Assembly (NCBI GenBank): GCA_037903475.1
Contig: JBAJFG010000384.1
Span: 2,363,001 to 2,427,000 of the forward strand
Direction: 5' to 3'
DNA from: Ancylostoma caninum
Taxonomy: Eukaryota; Nematoda; Chromadorea; Rhabditida; Ancylostomatidae
Length of the DNA stretch: 64,000 nucleotides
Below the pieces are notes generated by a model. It saw only the letters and a program-made list of their open reading frames with translations, had not been told where the DNA came from and searched no databases. Of this stretch, positions 35,380-46,009 are shown piece by piece. The position numbers were made by a program, and so were the translations under genes. How positions within the stretch are numbered: position 1 is the stretch's first letter; every line of letters begins with the position of its first letter.

Positions 35380-36492
35380 CAATCCTTATTAGCTTTCGTT
35401 GCGTAACACCTTCGTCTGGCCTAGAATACATTCTAGTCCTCATGATAGCAACGATGTTAACGAGGAATGAGCAACTGACTAGGCTAAGCAAATAAGATGA
35501 CAAACAGCACAACAAGCAAATCAGTAGTCGAAAAGAGAACTACAAAGGATGCGACATAAGGGACAGGGTCACAATCAGGAGCACTCTATGTGATAAGCCT
35601 GAGGGTATTCATAAGCTCATAGAGTAGAGGCTGCATATCTGTAGTAAAGGCTCGAAAGAAGTGGAAGAGTGGAAGAAACATATATTGGAAGACAGTGAAT
35701 ACACGACATTGGAAGCAAGATCATGACGCTCGCATTTCGTTTTGGGTTTGATACCTCTCCTATTGCCTTTCCTCAACGAACATTGCGCAAAACGCGTTAA
35801 CCAAATCATGAAATCTTGAGTCCTTCTGACAAAACTGATATTCCGACCACCACCCAACTAGAGGAGCTTGCTTGTATCATCACGAATCTAAGGAGAAAAA
35901 CGTGGGCAGAATAGTTGCCTATGTTACGCAGAAAGAAAAATATCTCAACTTCAAGGAACAGTACAAATTGTAACGTGTGATTGATTTGTGCGTGTGAAAA
36001 GTATATTGGAGAGACTGCACGACTTCTCCAGGAACGTATCGATGAACATCTAAGAGCATTGCGAAATCTTGCTTCCTGCCCGAAGAACAGCTTTTCGCAT
36101 CTCTATGTCCAGCACCACAAACGAGAAGATTCACCTGCAGTCAAGGTTACGGTCCTGTACCGCTCACGAGAGAGCCTTCTGGAAGGTAAGTTGCTCGAGG
36201 ATCTTGGCGATAGAACGGCTCGCCGGAAATAAACAACGTGGATGACCTTATGGATAACCTCAGGTTTGTCTTGTGGAGTGGCCATGATTGTGACCCTGCC
36301 TTTAATGTCCTAGCTCTCAATCGTCCACTAACTTGCTTGTTGTGCTGTTTGTCATATTGTTTGCATAGACTGGTCGGTCTGATTAATTACTCATTCCTCT
36401 TTAACATCGTTATTATTATGGTGCTAAAGGTTCCGTTGGAATGTATTCTAGGCCTGGCGAGGATGTAAAACACCAAAAGCTAGCCAATCAAG
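35380..36492 (+). mobile_element. Penelope-like element fragment with inverted terminal-repeat pieces
   Basis: A GIY-YIG relic (35981-36232) is followed by about 150 bp (36331-36492), of which a diverged inverted copy lies at 35380-35530. Both copies contain a degenerate hammerhead-like core near CTAGGCC (35384-35424 minus, 36449-36492 plus). The sequence on either side matches the paralogous segment at 46.0-46.6 kb without this element, so it is an insertion in the left duplicate. Confidence 0.55.
35981..36232 (+). pseudogene. GIY-YIG domain relic
   Basis: The frame reads CEKYIGETARLLQERIDEHL, then ESLLEGKLLEDLGD, which fit the YIG half, the helix with Arg and the conserved Glu of the GIY-YIG nuclease fold. 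The GIY half and the linker upstream are broken by stops. It differs clearly from the GIY-YIG relic at 25.5 kb, so it represents another subfamily. Confidence 0.55.
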
Positions 36493-37773
36493 GTGCAAAC
36501 CGGTGTCCACAATGTTCACAACGCGAGGGAACTCACACGAAATGAGGTTTCGGAATGTTACCATCTCACAAAGTCTTCGAATTGTCATATACACGTTATT
36601 TTTTTTGCAAAATTATGAGCAAGTAATGAATTTCAATCGGGCTGTCGTCCAACATAAAAGATATAAGGCACAGCACCGGACCGCATTCTCCATTGCGTGA
36701 TCAGCTGATGCTTTAGTCTTGAGACTGAGCTTCTATTTTTCTTCTACCTTGTTCTGATATCGGCCCTCAGCTGAAATCCTGCTCGCTTCACCTCCTCATG
36801 CCAAGTCTCTTGAGCCGTGGTTGATAAGTATTCCAAGCAATGCTGTCGTCTTTTGCCTCAGAAAACTCATACATGGCTCCCAAAAGTGAGGATGCGTTTG
36901 ATGGGGGGGGGGTGAACGCTCAAGGAAGGTTTGTGCACTTCCCGCTCATCCAGATGGGTCGAGAATCTCCTACAAATGAGATAGATTTCATCACATTTAT
37001 CACTACACGTTGCTGGTTCTTAAGAATGTAAAAGGACAAGAACATTCTTTAGAATTTTCATGGGTACCCCTAATGAAGGCGCACATTCGGCCTTCCACGA
37101 CTCGTGCTATGTCATGATTGCCACTCCCTCTCTTTTTTTATGACGAATTGGCGTGCTCCGACGGTATAGCGTGCTTTCTCCCAAAACTTTTCGATATAGC
37201 CAGTGACGCCAATGAACTTCCTGCTATCTCGAAGTTCATTAGATTCCCTGAAATCCTGAAGTTCCAAATGCTCCACATTTGTGCACTAAAAAACTCTTTG
37301 TCTAACCGACCTTTGGCTCTAGCAAAACGACTCTGTCATTCTTAGAGAAACATATGCTATGTCAGTACAAGGTAAGGCGTCCTGGAATCGCAAATGGTGG
37401 CAACTAGGTATGCAGTTCATCACATTTTTCATATTGCAGGGGAAGAGTACTATCACTGTAGCAAATTGGATTATAATAAAAAAGCAAAAAAGTAAAGGAG
37501 TAAGTCGGAAGTAAAAAAATTAAGAGTAGCTTTGATCCGAGTGTTCAGCATACTATACTTTCAAAAAAAAAACAATTTGCACTCGATCTTCAGCATTAGA
37601 GACTCAGCTGTATGAAATAACCTCTGCTCGCTTCTAGTGGAGACTACATCATCGCGAATATGTATTGACGTTTTCCCCTCACATTAGCATCGAAGTTGAT
37701 AAATCCGAAGGCATAGCACTCTATTGCGATTCCTTACCTCACTTTACAAAGACGCATGCTACGCCTACATGTG
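36493..37773 (+). other. Continuation of the duplicated segment, no intact gene
   Basis: Blocks match the right copy: 36560-36690 with 46470-46600 (AAGGCACAGCAC..GGAC), 37100-37140 with 47440-47480, and 37285-37330 with 47590-47640. Short frames (for example HKRYKAQHRTAFS at 36640-36695) recur in the other copy in another frame, so a former gene is possible. Poly-G occurs near 36905. Confidence 0.4.
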
Positions 37774-37783
37774 AATTTTTTAG
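37774..37783 (+). promoter_or_regulatory. Splice acceptor immediately before the TTL start codon
   Basis: GAATTTTTTAG lies directly upstream of the ATG at 37784. Such a T-rich acceptor at the start codon is typical of spliced-leader trans-splicing in nematodes; a cis intron in the 5' leader is the alternative. Confidence 0.6.
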
Positions 37784-38470
37784 ATGCGAGCGATCATTCT
37801 CTTAATTTTCTTACCTTTTTCTCGTGCCATACCGAAATATGACAGTCTGCGGACAGTCAAGGCAATGGGCACGCTTATGTGCAAAGGCAAACCCCTCGAA
37901 GGACAGCTTGTGGAGGTGTATGACAAGGAAGCAAACGAGGGTGAGCGTTGTTATTCTTGTAATTCTGAAGCGGTGCCAGCAACACATGATCACAGACAGT
38001 GATTTGTATTTCCAGGAAATAGCCGCAGTCTAGTAGCTTCTACCAAAACGAACTGGAGAGGCGGCTTCACACTGAAGTTCGAGACCTTGAAAGTTTCAAA
38101 TGTCGAGCCTAGTTTCAAGTTGGTTTTCAAACACAGGTGCAATTACCAGGGGGTAAGATTTCTTTTGTCTTCGTTCGAGTTGGGTCTCGGATGAGGCCCG
38201 ACTTGTCCCACTTCAGCAGAATGAAGTTGGCGAATAAAAGTTTAGTTCTGAAACAGAATTTACACTTTTTTTAGAATTATGCTTTAGTATTGTCGCAAGA
38301 AAAACAGGATGGTTTCTTTGCCAATCCCGCCGCAACACATCGGACATGGTAAAAATCCCGTGCAGTTCCACGACTTTGGCACATTGAACCTCGAAACCAA
38401 CCTACCAGGAAAGACATTCGACTGCCCAATGTGGGATACAACTAATTCAAACTCTCCGAGACGTGCTTAA
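37784..38470 (+). CDS. Transthyretin-like (TTL) secreted protein, gene 1
   Basis: The exons are 37784-37940, 38016-38152 and 38288-38470, with GTGAG/TTCCAG and GTAAG/TTTAG borders and correct phases, giving 158 residues. A hydrophobic signal peptide (MRAIILLIFLPFSRA) is followed by AMGTLMCKGKPLEGQLVEV, the typical start of the transthyretin-like family (nematode-specific secreted beta-sandwich proteins). Later come NWRGGFTLKF, FKHRCNYQG and a final Cys in TFDCP. Extracellular roles in this family are mostly unknown, with a few members linked to neuronal signalling or cell-corpse recognition. The start is fixed by the acceptor just before the ATG. A paralogue with the same intron positions lies at 51395-51992. 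Confidence 0.88.
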
Positions 38471-39124
38471 AGGGTCATCCCTGTTTTCTGTCGGCCATAC
38501 TTCCCTACTTATTGCAAGAGTTGTACTAGTTTTGACCTATAAAGCTTGCATTTGCAGCCTCCTTTGAAACGGTGTTCATAAGTCTGTTTTTCACCACTGT
38601 GATGTCTTGAACGAGTAAACCATACATATAAGCAGAAGCGGCGCCTGATAAATTACACAAAGAATTCCCCGCTGGGGCAGAGGAGAAAGAAATAGTACAA
38701 TTTACGAGACGCATTCAGTTTAGGTCGCTATCCTCTTTAGCGAAAGAACTTTGCTGAACATGGAGCAGACGAGAGTTTTGTTTGGACAGGCATATATGAG
38801 CGACGAAAGACCCTCCCCAGCGCGCTCCTGAATGAATTGTGAACAATATGTAACCACCTTGATCGCATTACTGACACCTCGCTCAGGCTCCTGTCGCTGT
38901 TTGTTTTGCTTGCGTTTTTTTCACCTTGGAGCTGCGGGGCACTGATCGCGTGGGCATCCTCACGCAGCTGTGGATGAGTCTTGCACACGAACGCACCCCT
39001 CTTATGGATTATTTCCCATCTGTCTGGCTCCTCTGTATCTCTCTAGAACACATCTACAAGCATCATTATTTTTAAATGAGTTAGTAGTCACAAACCAAAC
39101 GCATTCTTCGTCGTTGTGGTGTGA
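38471..39124. other. TTL 3' flank and intergenic sequence
   Basis: The tract TTATTGCAAGAGTTG about 40 bp after the stop is shared with the 3' region of the other TTL gene. No further gene is seen. Confidence 0.5.
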
Positions 39125-40482
39125 TTAAAGGCAGCACCCACTGAAATTTTCATGTCTAAGGTTTTGGTTGTTTTCGAACCTTAACAATAGTCCTTATAAT
39201 TTGACGAAGAAAGTAGCGCGAAAACTCAACTGTTTCTACGATATAATTAGTTGAATGTCCAAGATCCTGGATCAGCAGGATCAGCGTGGGGTCGTTCGAT
39301 CGAGTTGTGGCGGCAGCGCAACGTCGCTGCCAGCTGATTTGGTGGACAAGCATTTCTTCCCATGCTATTTAAAAGCTTTTTGTTAGTCCTTTGCTTTTCT
39401 TTTTGCACTGTATAGCACAACAAATTTTTCTACTTGTTATTTTGCAAGGAACCTTCTCCTTGAGTTTTATGTGTGGTCGAATTCCGCCAATGTCTCGTTT
39501 TCGAATTTTCGCATGGTTCCGGAATCGTTTTACATCTCGATAGTGTTTCTGTGATACCTACTCAGATAACTGGATAAGGCAAACGCAGCACAACCTGGCA
39601 AGACACACCCCCAAGAAATGGGAGGCAGACACTGCTGCAAGATGAAGAACTGCTGCATTCCGTCTGCTAAGAGCAGAAAACCCCGTGTTTCGGCTGCGTT
39701 TTTTTGCCCGATGAACTGTGGTGCACTTCAACCTGCGTTCTGCCTGCTCCTTGCCACGTGGCGACACGCCCCTTAGGAGGTGTATATAAGCCGCTGCTTG
39801 AGGATCAAAGTTTAGTCGTGTCTCCGCTCCGGCGGAGACAAGGGGAGCCCAGCGAGACTCGTCAGGCTGGCTGAGGCCCGGGTAAAACCGTGGCTCAGTG
39901 CAATAATCATTATTTTTGGATGAGCTTGGGTAAGCATCCACCTACCCAAGCCTGCAGTACGAACACAACCCTGTGCCCAGATTGAGTTGCGATCCTAGGT
40001 TTGAGACATGCAAACCAGTCCATCGCCCCCGAAACACAGCCTTCTAGGGGCGAACGCAGCTCGTGGGGCGACAAAATAAGCCTTCACCTCGCGGTGGAAC
40101 TGCTGTTGGAACGTGTTCGGCCTGCGTTCGGCCTGCGTTTACCGTCCCGGAATCTCTGAGTAGGTTGGTCAGACGATCTTTTTCGAGGTTTGTTTTCTCT
40201 CATAAACTTCAGAAATGCTGCAAAACAGGGCCAAGAACCTCTTTCGCCCGCAAAACAGCTGACAAGAAAGGCAGCGGTATTGACTTTTTTGGATCGGCGC
40301 ACAGCGAACATACCCGCAACTGGGCCCAACCTGCTCGAAAGTGGTGAGCCGAGGAGCTCTAGAAAATAGGAATTCCGATGGTTTCGACTGTGCTTAGCAT
40401 TAGAACAATCTTAAGCGCACCAGATTGCCTCAAATTGTACCGAAATCTCGAGGTGGAAAATTTCCGTGAGTGCTGCCTTTAA
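39125..40482. mobile_element. TTAA-flanked AGGCAGCA element, 1.36 kb
   Basis: The left end is TTAAAGGCAGCACCCACTGA and the right end TTTCCGTGAGTGCTGCCTTTAA. The interior is GC-rich in part (39700-40100) and has the TATA-like text GTATATAAG at 39783 and a hairpin-prone GCTCCGGCGGAGA, but no transposase frame is recognised. The TTAA flanks fit a piggyBac-like target choice. The two ends may also be two separate solo elements, though spacing and orientation favour one unit. Confidence 0.55.
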
Positions 40483-40724
40483 TTGAGGGTCCCACAGACA
40501 AGTGAATATGAGTAGGAGTGGACCAAAGTATCTACCACTTGAGACAAAAGTGATAATTTATACTATTCAAGCATAACTCGACACGCGATATAGTAGCGTA
40601 ACACCAGATTTTTCCTCTAATTTTTTCTGCTCATACATCCATACATACATACACACACATATTGATATTCATAAAAACAGCGGAAACCTTCCCGACCTAC
40701 CAGGCTGGTGTCCCTGTCCCGTAG

Positions 40725-41196
40725 GCTTACCCTTTACCTGACCATCCAAGCGCAGGATATTCTTTCTGTCGACTATTTCTTAAAAACATACAAGCAATTC
40801 TCAAAGTTTAGACATAAGCCGAGTCCAGTCCAGAGCAAGAGAAGCTCGCATGATCCGCATAATTCTATAGATGGTAAGTGTCAGAACATCTGGAGATACA
40901 GTGTGACAACAACGGTCTTGTATGGTCTGCAAACATAAAACGAGGTAGAGACGTAAATGGCCCAAGTAGGCCTTCTCCAAGAATTTCTGTTATCAAGTTG
41001 TTGCGAAAATAATTGCCATTTGGAGGAATGCACAAGTAAACTTTTATCTTGAACCTAATTTCGATCTTTTCTCTATCCCACAGAACTTTGGGCAAGACCT
41101 CTGCACCTCCGGTTCCATGCACGATTGCACTGGTTTCAGAGGTTTGGCCGCCCTGACCCTTTACTCCATGTTTGGGGCTTCAAATCTTGGCAGTGA
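40725..41196 (+). CDS. Candidate two-exon 3' gene end, unknown product
   Basis: Exon 40725-40873 follows a CGTAG acceptor and ends at GTAAGTG. The next, 41084-41196, follows TATCCCACAG and ends at TGA. The phases fit and give a frame with DYFLKTYKQFSKFRHKPSP, then LWARPLHLRFHARLHWF. No family is recognised. The intron holds a mariner-type end at about 41003. It could be a chance pairing of splice-like signals. Confidence 0.25.
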
Positions 41197-41379
41197 ATTC
41201 GCCACTTGCCTGCAGCCAAGACACCACAGAATGTCTTACTCGCTTACATCAAAGCCCCCAAAAATCCTCTTTGAATATTCAACTGGGATTTTCTTGTTGA
41301 ACGCCGAAAAGGTTTCAGAGACTCATTGTTCTGCGAAGGTTAGAAATATTAGATGATTGCCTAGAAAACTTCCGAAGGA

Positions 41380-41469
41380 AGTTTTGTATAGCTTAAATCC
41401 TTGCGCACTTTCTGCCCCTAGACCTGCCTAGGGGCAGAAAGTGCGCAAGGATCTAAGCTATACAAAACT
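41380..41469. repeat. Near-perfect 42-bp-arm hairpin
   Basis: The arms 41380-41421 and 41428-41469 differ at one position and have a 6-nt loop. The arms start AGTTTTGTATAGCTTA and meet at CCCCTAG/CTAGGGG. No coding potential is seen. Confidence 0.92.
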
Positions 41470-41773
41470 ATGTCTGTGATGCTCAATAATTTTTTTCTAT
41501 AGCGGAAGTAATTTGCCTTCGTCTTGGTTCTGCTCGTTGATCAGAGGTCGCTCCGTTTCTGACCAACTGTCACTCCATTAAAAACATCGAGTTCCGAAGG
41601 TTTATCTGGGAATGCTAGAAGACTCCCCTTTGCTTAGAATTTGGGGGCGTGTTTAGATTTTGCCCAATGAAGTTCGTTTACAAAACAAAAATTCGTCGGT
41701 TGCTTCTCGCTGGATACACACTTTTCTGAGCGATAACCATACCTTGACTTGAATAAAACGTTCGTATTTCTAG

Positions 41774-41865
41774 GATGTTTAATGAAATCTCATCACACTT
41801 TGCAAACAAACATAGAGGGCTTCCCCTACATGATGCTGCCCAAACTGCACAGAAATATGGAACAG
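41774..41865 (+). CDS. Candidate single exon, unknown product
   Basis: TATTTCTAG precedes G-ATG, and GTGAGC follows the last codon, so both borders are good. The frame reads FNEISSHFANKHRGLPLHDA and then QKYGTG, with sound composition. No following exon could be joined by phase. It may belong with the candidate exons at 40725-41196. Confidence 0.25.
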
Positions 41866-43119
41866 GTGAGCGGAGGCCGGAAATTTTTCATACCCCTATA
41901 TTTACTGCGGGTGAACGTGGGTGCTGCAGAATAACAGGAAGCGTGAATATGTGTCGGTAGAGGCGCTCTTCTGTCTCTAAGTTATCCCTAACCAGGTTTT
42001 CACCCGAGAGAGGACGTGACAGCAGCTTAGAGGTGGCAGTCGCGAGCAGAAGCAGTTCTCCCCTTCTATTAGGTAACGCTAAGCCCTACAGTTTAGAAGT
42101 CACCCGGCAAAAACTGACACAGTGAGGCATTGAGGTTCCCACTCATTATCCTTGTCGAAGCCCTGCTGGAATCGCCTTCCAAAATTTTGTGAATACTTGC
42201 AATCTTAATTTTTGATGTAAAGGCATGCATTCTTCACTGCATTTTTTTGGAACGGATTCACCTTGAATGAGTGCTAAAGTGATGAACAATGTTGTGTTTG
42301 AGTCGAGTCAAAACATTTTGGACTGGAATGCCCAATTCGACATCAAGTCACCAATTTTCTACCTACTATTCGAGACGGCAGAAGCTTCCAGTTATAGGGT
42401 GATCCGTGCCTGAACTAGTTTTGTTGACCGGATAAGGTCAGTAGATTGCCACCCGCACTTTTTACTAATAAAATTCACAAAACAAAGGGAAAAGTGGGCA
42501 GAGGAAATCCTGAGAGGTAAATTATCTCTAAGGCTTAGCCACGTCTGATAAGAATAAAACTGAGATCTGACAAAAGTTTTCTTCATGTTTCGAAAGAGAA
42601 AGCAGCGGAAGGTTGGTTCAGACCCCAATTTTTCTGATTTCATCAATCCCGGCAAATTTGCTTATTAATTAGCGTGCTCTCTAAAGCAAAGACCTCTGGA
42701 TCTTTGAGATGTAGTTCTTAGAACGCAAAATTTGAGCCAACTTTTACTGAGAACTTTTACTGAGCTTCCTTGATGTATGTATACCGAACGAAAAAATGGA
42801 ATCATAAAAGCTAGACCAACTTACGGCCCTCGGGCGTTGCAGTTGGCAACGGTTTTGTCGACTCTACGGAGGAGCAAAGACAGATCTCCAAAATCCAAAA
42901 GTGGATTCTTAAAGCGTATGGATTCTGAATAACGTAGGTCAATTTTGAGACTGCTAGTCTATCTAATCCCAGTCTTACGATCTGTTATGTTCGATCAAAG
43001 ACTTTGTTTTCACCCTGTAGATCAGATTGCTTAGAGAGATATCATTCTTTTGTTTGGTGTTGAACTCGCTTCATGGAACTTGCAATTCTTTATACAGCGA
43101 AGAATCACATACATATTAG
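41866..43119. other. No supported gene
   Basis: Scattered short frames on both strands, without motifs or convincing exon borders. The interval ends at the TIR element copy B. Confidence 0.35.
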
Positions 43120-43750
43120 ATCGTCAAGTATCAAATGTCCAATTTTGTAGACAGTCAATTTGACAGTCGTTGTCTTCGACGCTCTGCTAGATCATTTCTC
43201 ATCTTTCGTTTCATTATGAAGATACATCCTCTCCCTTTAAAAAACCATCACCAGAAACAACTTGGTTTTTGAGCAGTGCTCAAGTGTTTGTTTGAAATTA
43301 CTTTTCGCTAAACTAGTGAAAGAGCAAAAATCGTGTCATTTTGGAGTATCTGGTGCACCTCCGATCAAGTCAGATCACAGAAAGCTGGAAACAACACTGA
43401 ACTGTTTAGGGGACATTCGGCTAGTAAAGGCACTAGACAGCATTCGCTTGGACACTGAACAGCGTTTGCTTGAGAAGTGCTGCTCAGGTGATATGAAGCT
43501 GCAAAGTGAGCCTCATGATGCACACGAATATCGATGAGCCGGAGAATGGTGCGGCAGTGGATAGGAGTCAAACTAGGAGTGCAAGGTCAAACTATGCGCT
43601 AAGGTGTGCCCCTTATAGTCCATTGATATTTATGTATTCAAGTCAATGCAACAGTCAAAAATGGTTCGGTAAACGAATTGAATATTTTCCACACTCTGGC
43701 CCTCAGGATGGGTGCCAATTTTTGACCTTTTTTTCACAAATCCATGATGC

Positions 43751-44165
43751 TTAAAGGCAGAGGTCCACCTCATTTTCGTAGTTCAGCTAACAGCACAGTC
43801 TGCATCTACTCGGCGCGGTGGTTCCAACGGTATACATAAATTGTCTCAGAATGGTCTATAAACCCGTCTTCCAGGACGGGGTCGGTAACAGTTTGCCAAC
43901 CCGAGTTGACATGTAAAGCCGTTGATCTTATCGATTAAGCACGCCAAGACTCGTTGACCGACGCGGCAGCCGTGACAGGCAGCCAGCACAGCTTGGAGCA
44001 ATCCGCCTCCGGGCTCCAAATTTTTATCCAGTTCGAGCCTTTCAAAAATGGGGATTTCGTCGATTCTGTGCCTGTTGATGTACATCCCAGGAATCAACAT
44101 GATGAGAAGGTCTAGGATATGTCGGTAAATCCAACAGGCAGAACGAGGTGGCCCCCTGCCTTTAA
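43751..44165. mobile_element. TTAA-flanked element nested in copy B
   Basis: It starts TTAAAGGCAGAGGTCCACCTC and ends GAGGTGGCCCCCTGCCTTTAA. The sequence to either side continues into copy A with a single TTAA (5998-6001) in place of the insertion, so the 411 bp were added with TTAA duplicated. A 121-codon minus-strand frame (44211-43846) runs past the element's right end and is not recognised. Confidence 0.8.
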
Positions 44166-44368
44166 GACAGAGGAGCAGGAGTGCTATTATGTCACGCATT
44201 GAACTGCCCAACCTTGCTCTACTTGATCACCTCTCCTTTCAGGGATTAGCCCACTTCTTGCTGGAAAAAAAAATGTTCAATTTTCAACATGTTATTGAAG
44301 ACGCTCTTCGCCACTTGATTGCCACTAGCTTTCCACGCTTCTAAGCTGTTGGCACAACCAAGCCACCA

Positions 44369-44783
44369 TTAAAGGCAGCACTCACGGAAATTTCTGGGTT
44401 GAAAATTTCTCGCTGTTTTCAGGGACAATGAACTCATTGACAATGATCAAGCAGCGTGAAACACGCGAAAAATACAGAAAATGATGGCGGTATTCCATGT
44501 GCGTCCACAGCGCGGACGAGTGTTCCGTAATGGGTCCCGCCACGGAACCCTGCAAATGGTACGAATTTCATAAACGAGCCTCCACTGAACCACATACGCA
44601 CACCCTGTCAACGGCGTTAGTTGGCGCCACGGAACCCTAATGTCCAGAGCGGCAGATGTGTCCACGGCAGTATCTTCGCAGGTAGGCGGTCATTCAAGGT
44701 GTTCAACTTACTGCTGCGATTGTAGAGCTGCCTGATAGGCGACTCATTTCAGAAGTGAAAATTTCCGTGATTGCTGCCTTTAA
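44369..44783. mobile_element. TTAA-flanked AGGCAGCA element nested in copy B
   Basis: It starts TTAAAGGCAGCACTCACGGA and ends TCCGTGATTGCTGCCTTTAA, giving inverted repeats of about 20 bp. Copy A has one TTAA at 6207-6210 at the matching place (GCAGTTAAGATGG against CCATTAA..TTAATATGG). No transposase frame is seen, so it is non-autonomous. Confidence 0.85.
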
Positions 44784-44905
44784 TATGGGAAGATCGTGCC
44801 GAAAGTATAAGAGTATATTTGAATGTCTTGAATAGCATCCTGCTTTAGAGAGAAACTCAAGGTCTTCTCATTCAAAATCAGACATTTCATACTTGACGAC
44901 TTATC

Positions 44906-46009
44906 ACTGGAGCAAAAACGAAAAAAGGACCTAAATTCAAAGAAAAGCCTCCTAATCCAAGTAGGAATACACTAGGAAGCCGCGCAGATTAAAGCGGTCA
45001 CTAAAACATGAAGATGAATAGGTGATTTTCATCAGAGGACAAAACAAGTTGAAAGTAGTCCGCGGCGTCGTTCGATTGGAACGGATGCTCTACGGGCTCA
45101 GCTCCGAAGGATTTGAAGGATTCCTGCACATTGTACAACTGCGACTGCGTACAACTACGACCTGCAACCGCGCGTTCAATGTGTTTCTGTCTTTCAGAAC
45201 AGAATGTGCGACTTTCTGCACCCTTTTCTACTCCGGGACCGGTCCACCACCCAGATTCGACTTGTCCCCACCGTCACAGATGAAGGTTTCCCTCAAGGGC
45301 GCTACCGTAAGTGATGGTGGGTTGAAACGTGCTGTAGCTGCAGTCGTGATTGAAGTTGCCTGTATGTGATGTGTTTGCGATGAACAACAAAAGTGAATGA
45401 GCGCCATGAGCTGGACTCAACGCCAAGACCAAAGGCGGACTGGCGTCAAGGAATGAGGAGACGCTAAGTATCGGAACCACTTCTAGCTGAAAAGATCGCT
45501 GCCAACAATAGTGAGAGAACGCCAAACGCAGGCGCCTGGCCCCCAGCTAATGTGCTGTTCAAGTGATTTTATCTCCAATCAAGACCTGAGAAGGCTCGAT
45601 GCAAGGGCCTTATATACACCTCTGTTTCCCGCCATCACACTTCATTGCAACCTATCCGGATGGGAGATCTCCACGCCATTCAGGGAGATCATTGCTCTTC
45701 TGCCTGCCGATAACAGAATCCCTCCTGGCAACAGGCCATCAGCCACAACAGTTCCGAACCAAATCGCTCATTTAAAAATCGCAAAATTGAAAATGCGGTG
45801 TCCGTGGATTCTCGGTTATTTCTTGCTTTCTAACTGCAATGGACACCTCTTATGCCAACAGCGGAAAAGAGAAGGATTTGTTCTCAGTGACTATTACATG
45901 TTTACATAACTGTTACAGGACAACTAGGGTGAATTACGAATGCTTGGAAAAAACTCTACATATTTTGCTATTTTGATGCCTAATTTGAAAAAGAAGATTG
46001 ATGTCACGG
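44906..46009. other. Unassigned stretch with somewhat higher GC
   Basis: Frames 45022-45369 and 45511-45909 (plus) are open, but the first overlaps a comparable minus-strand frame and neither shows a known motif or splice context. They may be a transposon relic that I cannot name. Confidence 0.3.

Larger units (their letters stand above)
43120..44905. mobile_element. DNA transposon with GTCGTCAAGTA ends (copy B), carrying two nested TTAA elements
   Basis: The left end ATCGTCAAGTATCAAATGTCC and right end CAGACATTTCATACTTGACG match those of copy A at 5418-6329. Removing the two nested insertions (43751-44165 and 44369-44783) leaves about 0.96 kb, close to the 0.9 kb of copy A. No transposase is seen. 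Confidence 0.7.

Noticed and set aside
39900..39960. Possible SL RNA or snRNA gene (GGGTAAGCATCC..CCTACCCAAG)
   Set aside because: The text does not match the nematode spliced-leader exon, and no snRNA promoter context is clear; it is within the TTAA element interior.
43846..44211. 121-codon minus-strand frame
   Set aside because: It runs through the right border of the nested TTAA element into copy B sequence, so it cannot be an original gene of either.
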